Made by a program: the position numbers and the translations under genes
NCBI RefSeq assembly: GCF_003254155.1
Contig: NZ_QKZI01000001.1
Coordinates: forward strand, 248,001-312,000
Origin: Psychrobacillus insolitus
GTDB lineage: Bacteria; Bacillota; Bacilli; Bacillales_A; Planococcaceae
Reading direction: 5' to 3'
DNA length: 64,000 bases
Part shown: in pieces, positions 8,988 to 16,809 of the stretch
How the letters are laid out: every line of letters starts with the position of its first letter
Position numbering within the stretch: the first letter of the stretch is position 1
The notes under the pieces: generated by a model
The model's database searches: none
What the model was told of the DNA's origin: nothing
Seen by the model: the letters and a program-made list of their open reading frames with translations, nothing else

Positions 8988-9112
8988 CTGTCTAGCTCCT
9001 GCGCCTTGCCCCTCGGGGTCAAATGTGAAATCGCTGTGGTGGCTGAGGAGCTGCCTCCTCGCGATTCCCCATTTGCCTGTCGGGCCAGAGATAGGCGCTT
9101 GCGCTTTTCTAA
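8988..9112 (+). repeat. 125-bp palindromic repeat, family A copy 1
   Basis: Begins CTGTCTAGCTCC and ends AGGCGCTTGCGCTTTTCTAA. Terminal arms GCGCCT / AGGCGC and nested arms (CAAATG / CATTTG, GAGGAG / CTCCTC) make a long imperfect hairpin. It is highly similar to 27057-27181 in the same orientation, and the SD of mtnN begins right after it. Elements of this look are common between genes in Bacillales genomes. Confidence 0.85.
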
Positions 9113-9128
9113 GAGAGGTGGAAATAGA

Positions 9129-9821
9129 ATGAAAATTGCTGTAGTAGGTGCAATGGAACAAGAAGTAGAGTTATTAAGAGAAGTTATTGAAAATGCGGAA
9201 ACAAATGTAATTGCAAATAGTGAATTTACAACTGGAACATATAAAAACCATGAAGTAATCTTGTTAAAAAGTGGTATTGGGAAAGTAAACGCTGCCATGA
9301 CAACGTCTATATTATTGAATACATACAAGCCTGATTATGTGATTAATACAGGCTCGGCAGGTGGATATGATCCGAATTTAGAAGTTGGAGCTATCATTAT
9401 TTCAGACGAAGTAAGATACCATGATGTAGATGTTACGGCATTTGGATATGAGATTGGTCAAGTACCACAATTACCTGCAGCATTTAAGGCAGATGCACAT
9501 TTGATGGAAATAGCAGAAGAAGCGGTAAAAGCTATTGGAGAACATCAAGCTGCAACTGGATTGATTGCGACTGGTGACATTTTTATGTCCAACCCTGAAA
9601 AAGTAGAAGAAGTAAGAAGTAATTTCCCTCAAATGAAAGCGTGTGAAATGGAAGCAGCTGCAGTGGCACAGGTTTGTCATCAGTTTGACGTTCCATTTGT
9701 AGTAATCCGTGCGCTATCGGATATTGCTGGGAAAGAATCATCGATAAGCTTTGATGAGTTTTTACCGACTGCTGCTAAACACTCAACAGAAATTGTTTTA
9801 CGTGTAATCGAAACATTATAA
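9129..9821 (+). CDS. mtnN: 5'-methylthioadenosine/S-adenosylhomocysteine nucleosidase
   Basis: Hydrolyses MTA and SAH to adenine plus the thio-sugar, feeding methionine salvage and relieving methyltransferase inhibition. 230 residues. [16 protein letters not shown] start, [15 protein letters not shown] and the substrate-site [13 protein letters not shown] followed by RALSDIAG with the catalytic Asp. ATG 9129 is used with SD GAGAGGTGG; the longer in-frame ORF from 9006 only reads through the repeat. Downstream lies a repeat end and then a terminator. Confidence 0.94.
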   Translation: MKIAVVGAMEQEVELLREVIENAETNVIANSEFTTGTYKNHEVILLKSGIGKVNAAMTTSILLNTYKPDYVINTGSAGGYDPNLEVGAIIISDEVRYHDVDVTAFGYEIGQVPQLPAAFKADAHLMEIAEEAVKAIGEHQAATGLIATGDIFMSNPEKVEEVRSNFPQMKACEMEAAAVAQVCHQFDVPFVVIRALSDIAGKESSISFDEFLPTAAKHSTEIVLRVIETL

Positions 9822-9849
9822 TTTCACCAACGCCATATATTATACAACC
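9822..9849 (+). repeat. remnant of family B repeat right end
   Basis: 28 bp matching the right terminus of the 42061-42412 element (TTTCACCAACGCCATATA followed by TTATACAACC), with two or three changes. It is placed exactly after the mtnN stop codon. Confidence 0.65.
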
Positions 9850-9852
9850 AAA

Positions 9853-9900
9853 AGAATGAGGAGCTACGTGATTTTGTCACGTAGCTCCTCATTCTTTTTC
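9853..9900 (+). terminator. strong terminator after mtnN
   Basis: Perfect 18-bp stem starting GAATGAGGAGCTACGTGA with a TTTTG loop and its exact reverse complement, then TTTTTCTC. Confidence 0.9.
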
Positions 9901-9970
9901 TCGTGTATTCTAATACAATAAGTTTTGTCCAAAGCGAACCAAAACGTTCGTGTGGAAAAGGACGCTTTAT
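9894..9970 (+). repeat. short dispersed repeat block, also at 42431
   Basis: The string running from CTTTTTCTCGTGTAT through AATAAGTTTTGTCCAAAG, GCGAACC and GGAAAAGGACGCTT is closely matched at about 42431-42512. In both places it lies just downstream of a family B right end. Confidence 0.6.
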
Positions 9971-10079
9971 CTGTCATCATTTAGACAAATTAAGCAAAAA
10001 AATTTATTAAGAATAGTAGGACAACATATGCTATGATAAAAGGAACAAACTGCTATCAATTTGTTGTAGGAGGGATTTT

Positions 10080-10160
10080 ATGGTATTTCTCATGGCAATG
10101 TCTATTTTGATTACTACAGTAATAGCATTAATTATGATATCAGAGACAAGCGAAGATTAA
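10080..10160 (+). CDS. 26-residue predicted membrane peptide, unrecognised
   Basis: Short ORF with ATG 10080, a near-consensus SD (TAGGAGGG, 6-7 nt upstream) and a continuous hydrophobic stretch (residues 1-20, VFLMAMSILITTVIALIMI) ending in the polar tail SETSED. A terminator hairpin with seven T follows at 10173, inside the 3' end of convergent sigK. The SD, single hydrophobic helix and own terminator argue for a real small membrane peptide. I do not recognise a family, and the size gives limited statistical support. Confidence 0.5.
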   Translation: MVFLMAMSILITTVIALIMISETSED

Positions 10161-10167
10161 TAATCCT

Positions 10168-10899
10168 CTAAGCTCTTTTGGTGTTTGTGACATCAAAAGA
10201 GTTTTTTTCATGTATATACGATTGATAGAGCTTTACTAGCGCTCGTTTTTCAATTCTAGATACATAACTTCTAGAGATTTTCAGTTGCTTAGAAATTTCT
10301 TTTTGTGTCATTGGAGAATGCCCCACTAGCCCATACCTTCGAACAATAATTTCTAGTTCTCTTTTTTCTAAATTAGATAAATGTTTATATAATCTGTTCG
10401 TGTCTTCTTGATCGACTAGTTGTTCATCGGTGCTCTTATCTAATCCTGGCAGGAGATCGGTAATTTCTAGTGAATGGCCATCTTTATCCATGCCAATCGG
10501 TTCATGCAGAGAAACGTCTTTTTGCACTTTTTTCAGCGATCGTAAATACATCAGTATTTCATTTTCAATACATCTGGCCGCATATGTTGCTAGCTTCGTT
10601 TTTTTGGTAGGTGTATAGCTATTTACTGCTTTCATCAAACCAATAGTGCCGATTGAAATATAATCATCTAATAGTTCGTGTTTTGGATGGAATTTTTTTA
10701 CGACATGCGCAACTAACCTCATATTACGCTCAATCAATTCATCTCTAGCACTCATATCTCCAGCTAAAAAGCGTTCAATTGCTATTTTTTCTTCTTCTGG
10801 GGTAAAAGGTTGATGGAACGCCTGACCCTTAAGGTAGCCGAGTACTAACGGGAGATTGGTGACAAGACTTATAAAAGCAGTTATCAGACCAGAGATCAT
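10168..10899 (-). CDS. sigK: RNA polymerase sporulation sigma factor SigK (pro-sigma-K), intact gene
   Basis: Late mother-cell sigma factor that drives coat, cortex and mother-cell lysis genes. 243 residues from ATG 10899 (SD GGAGGTGA); longer in-frame starts lack SDs. The first about 20 residues (MISGLITAFISLVTNLPLVL) form the hydrophobic pro-sequence removed by SpoIVFB. Then region 2 (RNMRLVAHVVKKF, DDYISIGTIGLMKAV, YAARCIENEILMYLR) and region 4 (LEKRELEIIVRRYGL, TQKEISKQLKISRSYVSRIEKRA). The gene is continuous, unlike B. subtilis 168 where the skin element splits it. A sigma-E-like promoter precedes it. Confidence 0.95.
   Translation of the reverse strand: MISGLITAFISLVTNLPLVLGYLKGQAFHQPFTPEEEKIAIERFLAGDMSARDELIERNMRLVAHVVKKFHPKHELLDDYISIGTIGLMKAVNSYTPTKKTKLATYAARCIENEILMYLRSLKKVQKDVSLHEPIGMDKDGHSLEITDLLPGLDKSTDEQLVDQEDTNRLYKHLSNLEKRELEIIVRRYGLVGHSPMTQKEISKQLKISRSYVSRIEKRALVKLYQSYIHEKNSFDVTNTKRA
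10173..10208 (+). terminator. terminator after the 26-residue ORF, overlapping sigK 3' end
   Basis: CTCTTTTG / CAAAAGAG arms (10173-10180 and 10194-10201) followed by seven T on the plus strand. The stem lies within the last codons of sigK on the other strand. Confidence 0.6.
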
Positions 10900-10924
10900 A
10901 TTCACCTCCATTATCTTATAACTC

Positions 10925-10952
10925 AGTATATGTCGAATGATGCGACCGTATG
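10925..10952 (-). promoter_or_regulatory. putative sigma-E/sigma-K promoter of sigK
   Basis: On the minus strand a -10 CATATACT (10925-10932) lies about 16 bp downstream of an ATA -35 core (10949-10951), close to the sigma-E pattern ATA-N16-CATACANT. It is 26 bp upstream of the sigK start, as expected for a mother-cell gene. Confidence 0.45.
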
Positions 10953-10988
10953 AAAAAAGTTTCAGCAGCGACAATTATTTAGGCAAAG

Positions 10989-11016
10989 AAAAAAACGACT
11001 ACAATCGCAGCCGTTT
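10989..11016 (-). terminator. terminator after pssA
   Basis: Read on the minus strand, AAACGGCTGC and TAGTCGTTT pair (with G-T pairs) around GATTG and are followed by a T run, directly after the pssA stop. Confidence 0.55.
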
Positions 11017-11017
11017 G

Positions 11018-11557
11018 TTAAACTTTTCTAGCGGTAAATGTACTAATCATCAAAATGGACAAGATGATTACTAAAAACATATACGAGACAGAAGGGATAT
11101 AATTAAGTGCAAAATAAGATAAAGTTAGTATGACGCCGGCTACCGTGATAGGGAGACCAGTAAAAAATCCATTTGACTCAGAAATATTGAATCGTGCAAG
11201 TCTAAATCCACCACATGCGATATAGAGGACTGTTATTGCCATGCCGGTTACACTAAATTCATGTAACACGAGAGAGTACATTAACAAAGCAGGAGCGACT
11301 CCAAAAGAAATAATATCGCTCATTGAATCGAGTTGTTTACCAAGTTCGGATTCAAGACTAAACTTTCTAGCGACCATTCCATCGAATCGATCTAGCAAAC
11401 CTGCCACAAATATAAATAAAACACTATATGTGAATTGTTCATTCATTGTTGCCATGATAGCAGCCCCGCCAAAAGCAAGGTTACATATTGTTAACATATT
11501 GGCTGCATGTGATTTCAATTTTTTTACGCTATTAAACATTGCATTTTGTAAAAACAT
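11018..11557 (-). CDS. pssA: CDP-diacylglycerol--serine O-phosphatidyltransferase
   Basis: Membrane enzyme making phosphatidylserine from CDP-diacylglycerol and serine. 179 residues with several hydrophobic segments. The CDP-alcohol phosphotransferase signature DG-x2-AR-x8-G-x3-D-x3-D is complete (DGMVARKFSLESELGKQLD, then SMSD; residues about 59-81). ATG 11557 follows AAAGGAG. It is divergently placed from psd, the next enzyme of the phosphatidylethanolamine pathway; in B. subtilis the two are co-directional, so the arrangement here differs. Confidence 0.93.
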   Translation of the reverse strand: MFLQNAMFNSVKKLKSHAANMLTICNLAFGGAAIMATMNEQFTYSVLFIFVAGLLDRFDGMVARKFSLESELGKQLDSMSDIISFGVAPALLMYSLVLHEFSVTGMAITVLYIACGGFRLARFNISESNGFFTGLPITVAGVILTLSYFALNYIPSVSYMFLVIILSILMISTFTARKV

Positions 11558-11592
11558 TGATAACCACTCCTTTACAATTTAGATATTTATTT

Positions 11593-11621
11593 ATTATACT
11601 TCGATTATGACGAAATTGTAA
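11593..11621 (-). promoter_or_regulatory. sigma-A promoter of pssA
   Basis: Minus strand TTACAA (11616-11621), 17-bp spacer, TATAAT (11593-11598), 36 bp before the ATG. Confidence 0.6.
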
Positions 11622-11748
11622 GCACTTTATTAAACCTGTGTAAAAAGGCTAGTGGGTTAGAGGAACTCTAGTTAAGCACACCGAGTTCTTGAATGATTCA
11701 AAATCTGGATACAATTATGCCAAGGTGTGATTGGTAAAGGAGTATCAA

Positions 11749-12531
11749 ATGAAAGATAAAATATACCAATCGATGATTGAGTTAACAAATGGAAAATGGT
11801 CATCGTCCTTTATTAAGAAATTTGCCCAATCTTCATGGAGTAAAAAAAGCATACCTCTTTACATGAAGTATTTCAGTATTACAACGGAAGAAAACGTAAG
11901 GGAATCAAAAGAATTTACCACGCTTCACGAATTTTTTACTCGACATTTAAAAGCAGAAAGTCGACCTATCAATCAGGATGAACATGGAATTATTAGCCCG
12001 GTGGATGCACTGGTTGAAAATTTTGGGGATATTACTTCAAAAGGGATTTTTCATGTGAAAGATAAAGCATACACTTTACAAGATATGCTTGGGTCTGAAG
12101 AATTAGCCGAAAAATATGTAAATGGGAAATATATTATTCTCTATTTAAGTCCTGCTGAATATCATCGAATTCATGCTCCAGTTGACGGAGAAGTTATTCG
12201 CCAGTACTTGCTTGGAAAAAAATCTTATCCCGTTAATACATGGGGTCTTCAATATGGGAAGAAAACGATTAGTGGAAATTATCGTTTACTTACAGAATTG
12301 AAAATGCCTAACGGGAAAAACTGTTTTTCTATAAAAGTAGGAGCCATGTTTGTCAATTCAATTGAATTGACAAACACGTCAAATTCGTGGAAAAAGGGAG
12401 AAGAAGTTGGGTATTTCTCGTTTGGATCAACAGTAGTTATGTTATTTACCGAAGATAGTATGGAATTTTTGCCTACCTTAGAAAAAGATCATTTTGTTCG
12501 AATGGGTGAGTTAGTGGCAAATATGCTATAA
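11749..12531 (+). CDS. psd: phosphatidylserine decarboxylase
   Basis: Pyruvoyl enzyme converting phosphatidylserine to phosphatidylethanolamine at the membrane. 260 residues. The self-cleavage site is visible as FGST near the C-terminus (within GYFSFGSTVVMLF, about residue 229), where the Ser becomes the pyruvoyl group. SPVDALVENFG and YLSPAEYHRIHAPVDG with the conserved His are present. ATG 11749 follows AAAGGAG; a TTG at 11731 upstream lacks an SD. Its substrate comes from pssA, encoded next to it on the other strand. Confidence 0.94.
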   Translation: MKDKIYQSMIELTNGKWSSSFIKKFAQSSWSKKSIPLYMKYFSITTEENVRESKEFTTLHEFFTRHLKAESRPINQDEHGIISPVDALVENFGDITSKGIFHVKDKAYTLQDMLGSEELAEKYVNGKYIILYLSPAEYHRIHAPVDGEVIRQYLLGKKSYPVNTWGLQYGKKTISGNYRLLTELKMPNGKNCFSIKVGAMFVNSIELTNTSNSWKKGEEVGYFSFGSTVVMLFTEDSMEFLPTLEKDHFVRMGELVANML

Positions 12532-12568
12532 TCGTTTAAGATAAAGTGTCGAATTGGAGTGTTGGTCG

Positions 12569-13090
12569 TTGTATTCATATTTTATACCAAGTGAGTTTGT
12601 AAGAAGTGTTTTTCATATTACTCCCGAATTTTTAAAAGATAAAGGAATAAAAGGCATTATTACAGATTTAGATAATACTCTTGTTGAGTGGGATCGTCCT
12701 GACGCTACACCAATGCTTATTGAATGGTTTAAAGGGATGAAAGAAGCTGGCATTCAAGTGACAATCGTTTCAAATAACAATGAAATGCGTGTTCGATCGT
12801 TTGCAGATCCACTTGGAATTCCTTTTATTTTCAAAGCTAGAAAGCCATTTGGGAAAGCTTTTCGCCGGGCATTACAAATTATGTCTGTAAAAAAAGCAGA
12901 AGTTGTTGTTATCGGCGATCAGTTGTTAACAGATGTGTTCGGAGGAAACCGACAAAAACTTCATACCATATTAGTAATTCCAGTTGCAAAATCAGATGGT
13001 TTTGTAACGAAGTTTAACCGTATGGTAGAGCGAAGAATTTTTCGTTATTTAGATAAAAAAGGTCAAGTGACATGGGAGGAAGAAGCGTGA
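12569..13090 (+). CDS. yqeG: YqeG family HAD phosphatase
   Basis: 173-residue HAD-superfamily hydrolase, subfamily IIIA. DxDxT motif ITDLDNTLVEWDRP (catalytic Asp near residue 29), IVSNNN (motif II), the conserved lysines of KARKPFGKAF and the motif III Asp in VIGDQLLTDVFGGN. The precise substrate is not established. Start chosen at TTG 12569, 7 nt after GGAGTG; this gives an N-terminus like other YqeG proteins (xxxFIPSEFVRSVFHITPE). It begins the long overlapping operon that ends with yqeM. Confidence 0.88.
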   Translation: MYSYFIPSEFVRSVFHITPEFLKDKGIKGIITDLDNTLVEWDRPDATPMLIEWFKGMKEAGIQVTIVSNNNEMRVRSFADPLGIPFIFKARKPFGKAFRRALQIMSVKKAEVVVIGDQLLTDVFGGNRQKLHTILVIPVAKSDGFVTKFNRMVERRIFRYLDKKGQVTWEEEA

Positions 13091-14190
13091 CAGAAGCACC
13101 AAAATGTATCGGTTGTGGTTCAATTATACAAACCGAAAAAGTAGGAGAAATAGGGTATGCGCCCATTTCTTCATTAGAAAAAGAAGAAATTATTTGTCAA
13201 CGTTGTTTCCGTTTAAAAAATTATAATGAATTACAACCTGTTTCTTTAACAGATGATGATTTTTTACGTATTTTAAATGGATTAGGTACACAAAAAGGAT
13301 TAATCGTAAAAATCGTTGATATTTTTGATTTCAACGGTAGTTGGTTACCTGGATTACACCGTTTTGTCGGGAATAATCCAATTCTTTTAATTGCCAATAA
13401 AGCAGATTTACTGCCTAAGTCAGTGAAAAAAAATAAAGTAATTAACTGGATGAAGCACGAAGCGAAGAAATTAGGACTGTCACCAATTGATGTGCTATTT
13501 GTGAGCGCGCATAAAGGGACAGGTATGCCTGAAGCGATTGAAGCAATTGAGCATTATCGTAAAGGTGAAAATGTGTATGTAGTAGGTTGTACAAACGTTG
13601 GGAAATCGACGTTTATTAACCGTATTATTAAAAATGTTACTGGCGAAGATGCAGTAATTACTACCTCTCATTTCCCGGGTACAACGCTTGATATGATAGA
13701 GATTCCATTAGATGATAAAAAAGCTTTGTATGATACTCCAGGGATTATTAATCACCATCAAATGGCGCATTACTTGGATCAATCGGAGCTTAAATATATT
13801 ATGCCGAAGAAAGAAATTAAACCGAAAGTATTCCAGTTAAATAGTGAGCAAACACTGTTCTTCGGTGGATTATCTCGTTTTGACTTTATCAAAGGAAAAC
13901 GATCAGCATTTACATGCCATATTGCGAATGATGTTCCAATTCATCGTACGAAACTAGAAAATGCGGACAACTTGTATAAAGAACATAAAGGTAAATTATT
14001 AGCACCTCCATCAGAGGAATTTATCGATTTATTTCCACCTTTAGTGCGACATGAATTCAAAATCAAAGATCCGAAAACAGATATCGTTTTCTCAGGTCTA
14101 GGGTGGATCACTGTTCAACACGGAGATGTGATTGTAGCTGCACATGCACCAGCTGGAGTAGAAGTTTCTATTCGTCCATCTTTGATCTAG
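13087..14190 (+). CDS. yqeH: ribosome biogenesis GTPase YqeH, circularly permuted
   Basis: Needed for 30S subunit assembly. 367 residues. An N-terminal zinc finger (CIGCGS ... CQRCF, about residues 6-45) is followed by a circularly permuted GTPase: G4 NKADLL and G5 VSAHKG come before the P-loop GCTNVGKST and G3 DTPG. A C-terminal domain follows. GTG 13087 is chosen because GGGAGGA lies 6-7 nt upstream and the start overlaps the yqeG stop; the ATG at 13072 lacks an SD. Confidence 0.94.
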   Translation: MTEAPKCIGCGSIIQTEKVGEIGYAPISSLEKEEIICQRCFRLKNYNELQPVSLTDDDFLRILNGLGTQKGLIVKIVDIFDFNGSWLPGLHRFVGNNPILLIANKADLLPKSVKKNKVINWMKHEAKKLGLSPIDVLFVSAHKGTGMPEAIEAIEHYRKGENVYVVGCTNVGKSTFINRIIKNVTGEDAVITTSHFPGTTLDMIEIPLDDKKALYDTPGIINHHQMAHYLDQSELKYIMPKKEIKPKVFQLNSEQTLFFGGLSRFDFIKGKRSAFTCHIANDVPIHRTKLENADNLYKEHKGKLLAPPSEEFIDLFPPLVRHEFKIKDPKTDIVFSGLGWITVQHGDVIVAAHAPAGVEVSIRPSLI

Positions 14191-14202
14191 GAGGGAAGTA
14201 TT

Positions 14203-15033
14203 TTGAAAAAATGGTTTGCAGTTATTGGGAATCCGATTTCGCACTCTTTATCTCCTTTTATGCATGAAAAATGGCTAAATGAAAATGATATAGATGCGAG
14301 TTATATTCCCATCCATGTGGAAGAAGGGAAGCTTGAGGATGCTGTAAAGGCTCTAAAGCTTCTAGGATGTAGTGGGTGGAATGTTACGGTACCTTATAAA
14401 GAAGCAATCATTCCTTTGTTAGATGACATAGATGAGTCTGCAAAAGGAATTGGTGCTGTTAATACAGTTGTCAAAACAGCGGATAATCGATTCATCGGGT
14501 ACAATACGGACGGACTTGGTTTCATCAAGTCACTGGGTCCGATTAAACCGGAAGATCGAATTCTGATGATTGGGGCTGGAGGAGCTGCGAGAGGGATTGT
14601 TCATGCATTTAAACAAGCAGGCTTTACGAACATCTCTGTTGCGAACCGTACAGCTGAAAAAGTAGCTAGAATGATGGCAGATTTACAAATTGGACAAGGC
14701 ATCACTTTACAGGAAGCTGAAAACAATTTGGGTAGCTTTGATATTGTGATTCAAACAACGCCGCAAGGAATGAAAAATCAAGCCAATACGCTTCCAATTC
14801 AGCTAAAAAACTTAAAAGTAGATGCAATTGTTGCGGATATTGTATATAATCCTTTAGTTACCCCTTTTTTAGAGGCAGCCAAAGAATATAATGTTCGAAC
14901 AATAAATGGGTTAGGTATGCTCGTTCACCAAGGTGCAATCGCCTTTTCATATTGGAACGGTGTATATCCTAATTCAACAAATATGATTGAATTATTAACC
15001 GAGCAATTAGGAGGAAATTATGTTAACAGGTAA
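14203..15033 (+). CDS. aroE: shikimate dehydrogenase
   Basis: NADPH-dependent reduction of 3-dehydroshikimate in aromatic amino acid synthesis. 276 residues. GNPISHSLSPFMH for substrate binding, NVTVPYKE with the catalytic Lys, NTDGLGF, the NADP-binding GAGGAARGI and the NRT sequence after it. TTG start 14203 with SD TAGGAGGG. The 3' end overlaps yqeI by 14 nt. Confidence 0.95.
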   Translation: MKKWFAVIGNPISHSLSPFMHEKWLNENDIDASYIPIHVEEGKLEDAVKALKLLGCSGWNVTVPYKEAIIPLLDDIDESAKGIGAVNTVVKTADNRFIGYNTDGLGFIKSLGPIKPEDRILMIGAGGAARGIVHAFKQAGFTNISVANRTAEKVARMMADLQIGQGITLQEAENNLGSFDIVIQTTPQGMKNQANTLPIQLKNLKVDAIVADIVYNPLVTPFLEAAKEYNVRTINGLGMLVHQGAIAFSYWNGVYPNSTNMIELLTEQLGGNYVNR

Positions 15034-15325
15034 ACAAAAAAGATTTTTGCGTAGTAAAGCACACAACTTAGCACCAATTTTTCAAGTAGGAAAAGGTGGA
15101 GTAAATGATCCGATGATTAAACAAATCGGTGAAGCGCTTGAAGTTCGTGAATTGGTCAAAATAAGTATTTTACAAAACTGTGAAGACGATAAACGTGAAG
15201 TAGCAGAAGCTCTTGCCAAAGGAACTAAAGCAGAATTAGTGCAATTAATCGGCTTGATGGTTGTATTATACAAACCATCGAAAAATAATAAACGAATCGA
15301 GCTTCCTAGAGCGAGCCGCGCATGA
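15020..15325 (+). CDS. yqeI: RNA-binding protein YqeI (CRM/YhbY domain)
   Basis: 101-residue CRM-domain protein, family associated with pre-50S ribosomal particles. LTGKQKRFLRSKAHNL at the N-terminus, the GKGGVNDPMI loop (GxxG-like) and a hydrophobic core typical of YhbY. SD AGGAGG lies within aroE. Ends with a 4-nt ATGA overlap with nadD. Confidence 0.92.
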   Translation: MLTGKQKRFLRSKAHNLAPIFQVGKGGVNDPMIKQIGEALEVRELVKISILQNCEDDKREVAEALAKGTKAELVQLIGLMVVLYKPSKNNKRIELPRASRA

Positions 15326-15894
15326 GTAAAAAAGTAGGGATTTTAGGTGGAACCTTTAATCCACCACATATGGGTCATTTAATCATTGCAAACGAAGTGT
15401 TACATGCGCTGAATTTGGATGAAATACGATTTATGCCAAACGCAACCCCGCCTCATAAAAAGAAGGACGAGCGAGTAACAAAAGCACAAAGAGTAAAAAT
15501 GGTGGAACTAGCAATTCATGATGTTCCACATATGTTGGTTGAAACGATTGAAATGGATCGTGGAGGTACTTCTTATTCGTATGATACGATGGAAATCTTG
15601 CAAAAAGCAGAGCCTTTGACGAAGTTTTACTTCATCATCGGTGGAGATCAGGTCGAGTATTTGCCGAAATGGTATAAAATAGATGAGTTTGTGAAAAAAG
15701 TACAACTTGTAGGTGTCCCAAGACCAAATACTTCGATCGAAACTGCATATCCTATAATAACTTTAGATATTCCTCAAATAGAATTATCTTCAACACTTGT
15801 ACGAAATCGAGTAGCAAATGGAGAGACGACAAGTTTTCTTATTCCAGAGCTAGTGAGAGATTTTATTCAAAAGGAGAAGTTATATGAAATTTGA
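15322..15894 (+). CDS. nadD: nicotinate-nucleotide adenylyltransferase
   Basis: Adenylates nicotinate mononucleotide in NAD synthesis. 190 residues. GGTFNPPHMGHL contains the HxGH nucleotidyltransferase motif, and SSTLVR near the C-terminus is the ISSTxxR counterpart. Overlaps yqeI at its start and yqeK at its end (11 nt). Confidence 0.95.
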   Translation: MSKKVGILGGTFNPPHMGHLIIANEVLHALNLDEIRFMPNATPPHKKKDERVTKAQRVKMVELAIHDVPHMLVETIEMDRGGTSYSYDTMEILQKAEPLTKFYFIIGGDQVEYLPKWYKIDEFVKKVQLVGVPRPNTSIETAYPIITLDIPQIELSSTLVRNRVANGETTSFLIPELVRDFIQKEKLYEI

Positions 15895-16459
15895 ACATTT
15901 ACTAGTCCAAATGAAAGAACGTATGCCAGAGAAACGCTATGTTCATACTAAAGGTGTTGCTATGACAGCAATACGTTTAGCAAAAAGATATGGTGAGGAT
16001 CCTGAGAAGGCTGAAATTGCTGGTATTTTGCATGATAGTGTGAAATATGCGGATAAAGAGTGGCTAAAACAGATCATCATATCTGAGAACATGGATCCGG
16101 TTCTTTTAGAATTCCATCATGAGCTTTGGCATGCTCCAGTTGGTAGTTATGTTGCGAAGCATGAATTTAAGATAGAAGATGAGGACATACTTCAAGCGAT
16201 CAAATACCATACGACTGGTAGGGCTGGAATGTCTAATTTAGAAAAAATTATTTATATTTCGGATATGATTGAACCGAACCGTCAATTTTTTGGAGTTGAA
16301 GTTTTGCGAGAGAAAGCGGAAAAAGATTTAGATGATTCAATGATTAGTTGTATTGCACATAGCATTACATTTTTGATCGAAAAAAGACAATCGGTATACC
16401 CGGATTCATTTCATTGTTACAATGACATGATGCAAAAGAGAGGAAAAGTGAAAGAATGA
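15884..16459 (+). CDS. yqeK: HD-domain protein YqeK, probable symmetrical Ap4A hydrolase
   Basis: 191-residue HD-superfamily metal-dependent phosphohydrolase. Metal ligands are seen in RYVHTKGV, ILHDSVK (HD) and KYHTTGRAGM. Members of the YqeK family split diadenosine tetraphosphate into two ADP. SD AAAGGAGA overlaps nadD. The position between nadD and rsfS is conserved across Firmicutes. Confidence in the Ap4A substrate is moderate and rests on the family. Confidence 0.88.
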   Translation: MKFEHLLVQMKERMPEKRYVHTKGVAMTAIRLAKRYGEDPEKAEIAGILHDSVKYADKEWLKQIIISENMDPVLLEFHHELWHAPVGSYVAKHEFKIEDEDILQAIKYHTTGRAGMSNLEKIIYISDMIEPNRQFFGVEVLREKAEKDLDDSMISCIAHSITFLIEKRQSVYPDSFHCYNDMMQKRGKVKE

Positions 16460-16809
16460 CTTCTACACAATCTTTAATAGAAATAGCTTATAAAGCAGCA
16501 GACGATAAACGAGCAGAGGACATCATGATATTAAATATGCAAGGGGTATCTTTACTTGCTGATTACTTCTTAATCTGTCACGCAAACTCAGATCGTCAAG
16601 TACAAGCAATTGCGAAAGAACTTTCTGAACAAGCATCACTTTCAGGAGTGAATGTGAAACGTTTAGAAGGATTCGATGAAGCTCGTTGGATCCTAGTTGA
16701 TATGGGCGATGTTGTTGCGCATGTTTTCCATAAAGATGAGCGTTCATTTTATAATTTAGAGCGCCTATGGGGAGATGCACCATTATTTGAAGTCGGACAA
16801 AATGCATAA
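16456..16809 (+). CDS. rsfS: ribosome silencing factor RsfS
   Basis: Binds ribosomal protein L14 and blocks subunit joining under nutrient limitation. 117 residues, with the family hallmarks DYFLICHANSDRQVQAIA, EGFDEARWILVDMGDVVAHVF and YNLERLWGDAP. Overlaps yqeK by 4 nt and yqeM by 1 nt, so it is tightly coupled. Confidence 0.95.
   Translation: MTSTQSLIEIAYKAADDKRAEDIMILNMQGVSLLADYFLICHANSDRQVQAIAKELSEQASLSGVNVKRLEGFDEARWILVDMGDVVAHVFHKDERSFYNLERLWGDAPLFEVGQNA

Noticed and set aside
9006-9128. N-terminal extension of the mtnN reading frame
   Set aside because: It only translates a family A palindromic repeat, and a good SD precedes the ATG at 9129, which gives the normal protein length.
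10025-10033. CATATGCTA as a sigma-K -10 for the 26-residue ORF
   Set aside because: The -10 pattern fits but no AC-type -35 is found at the right distance.
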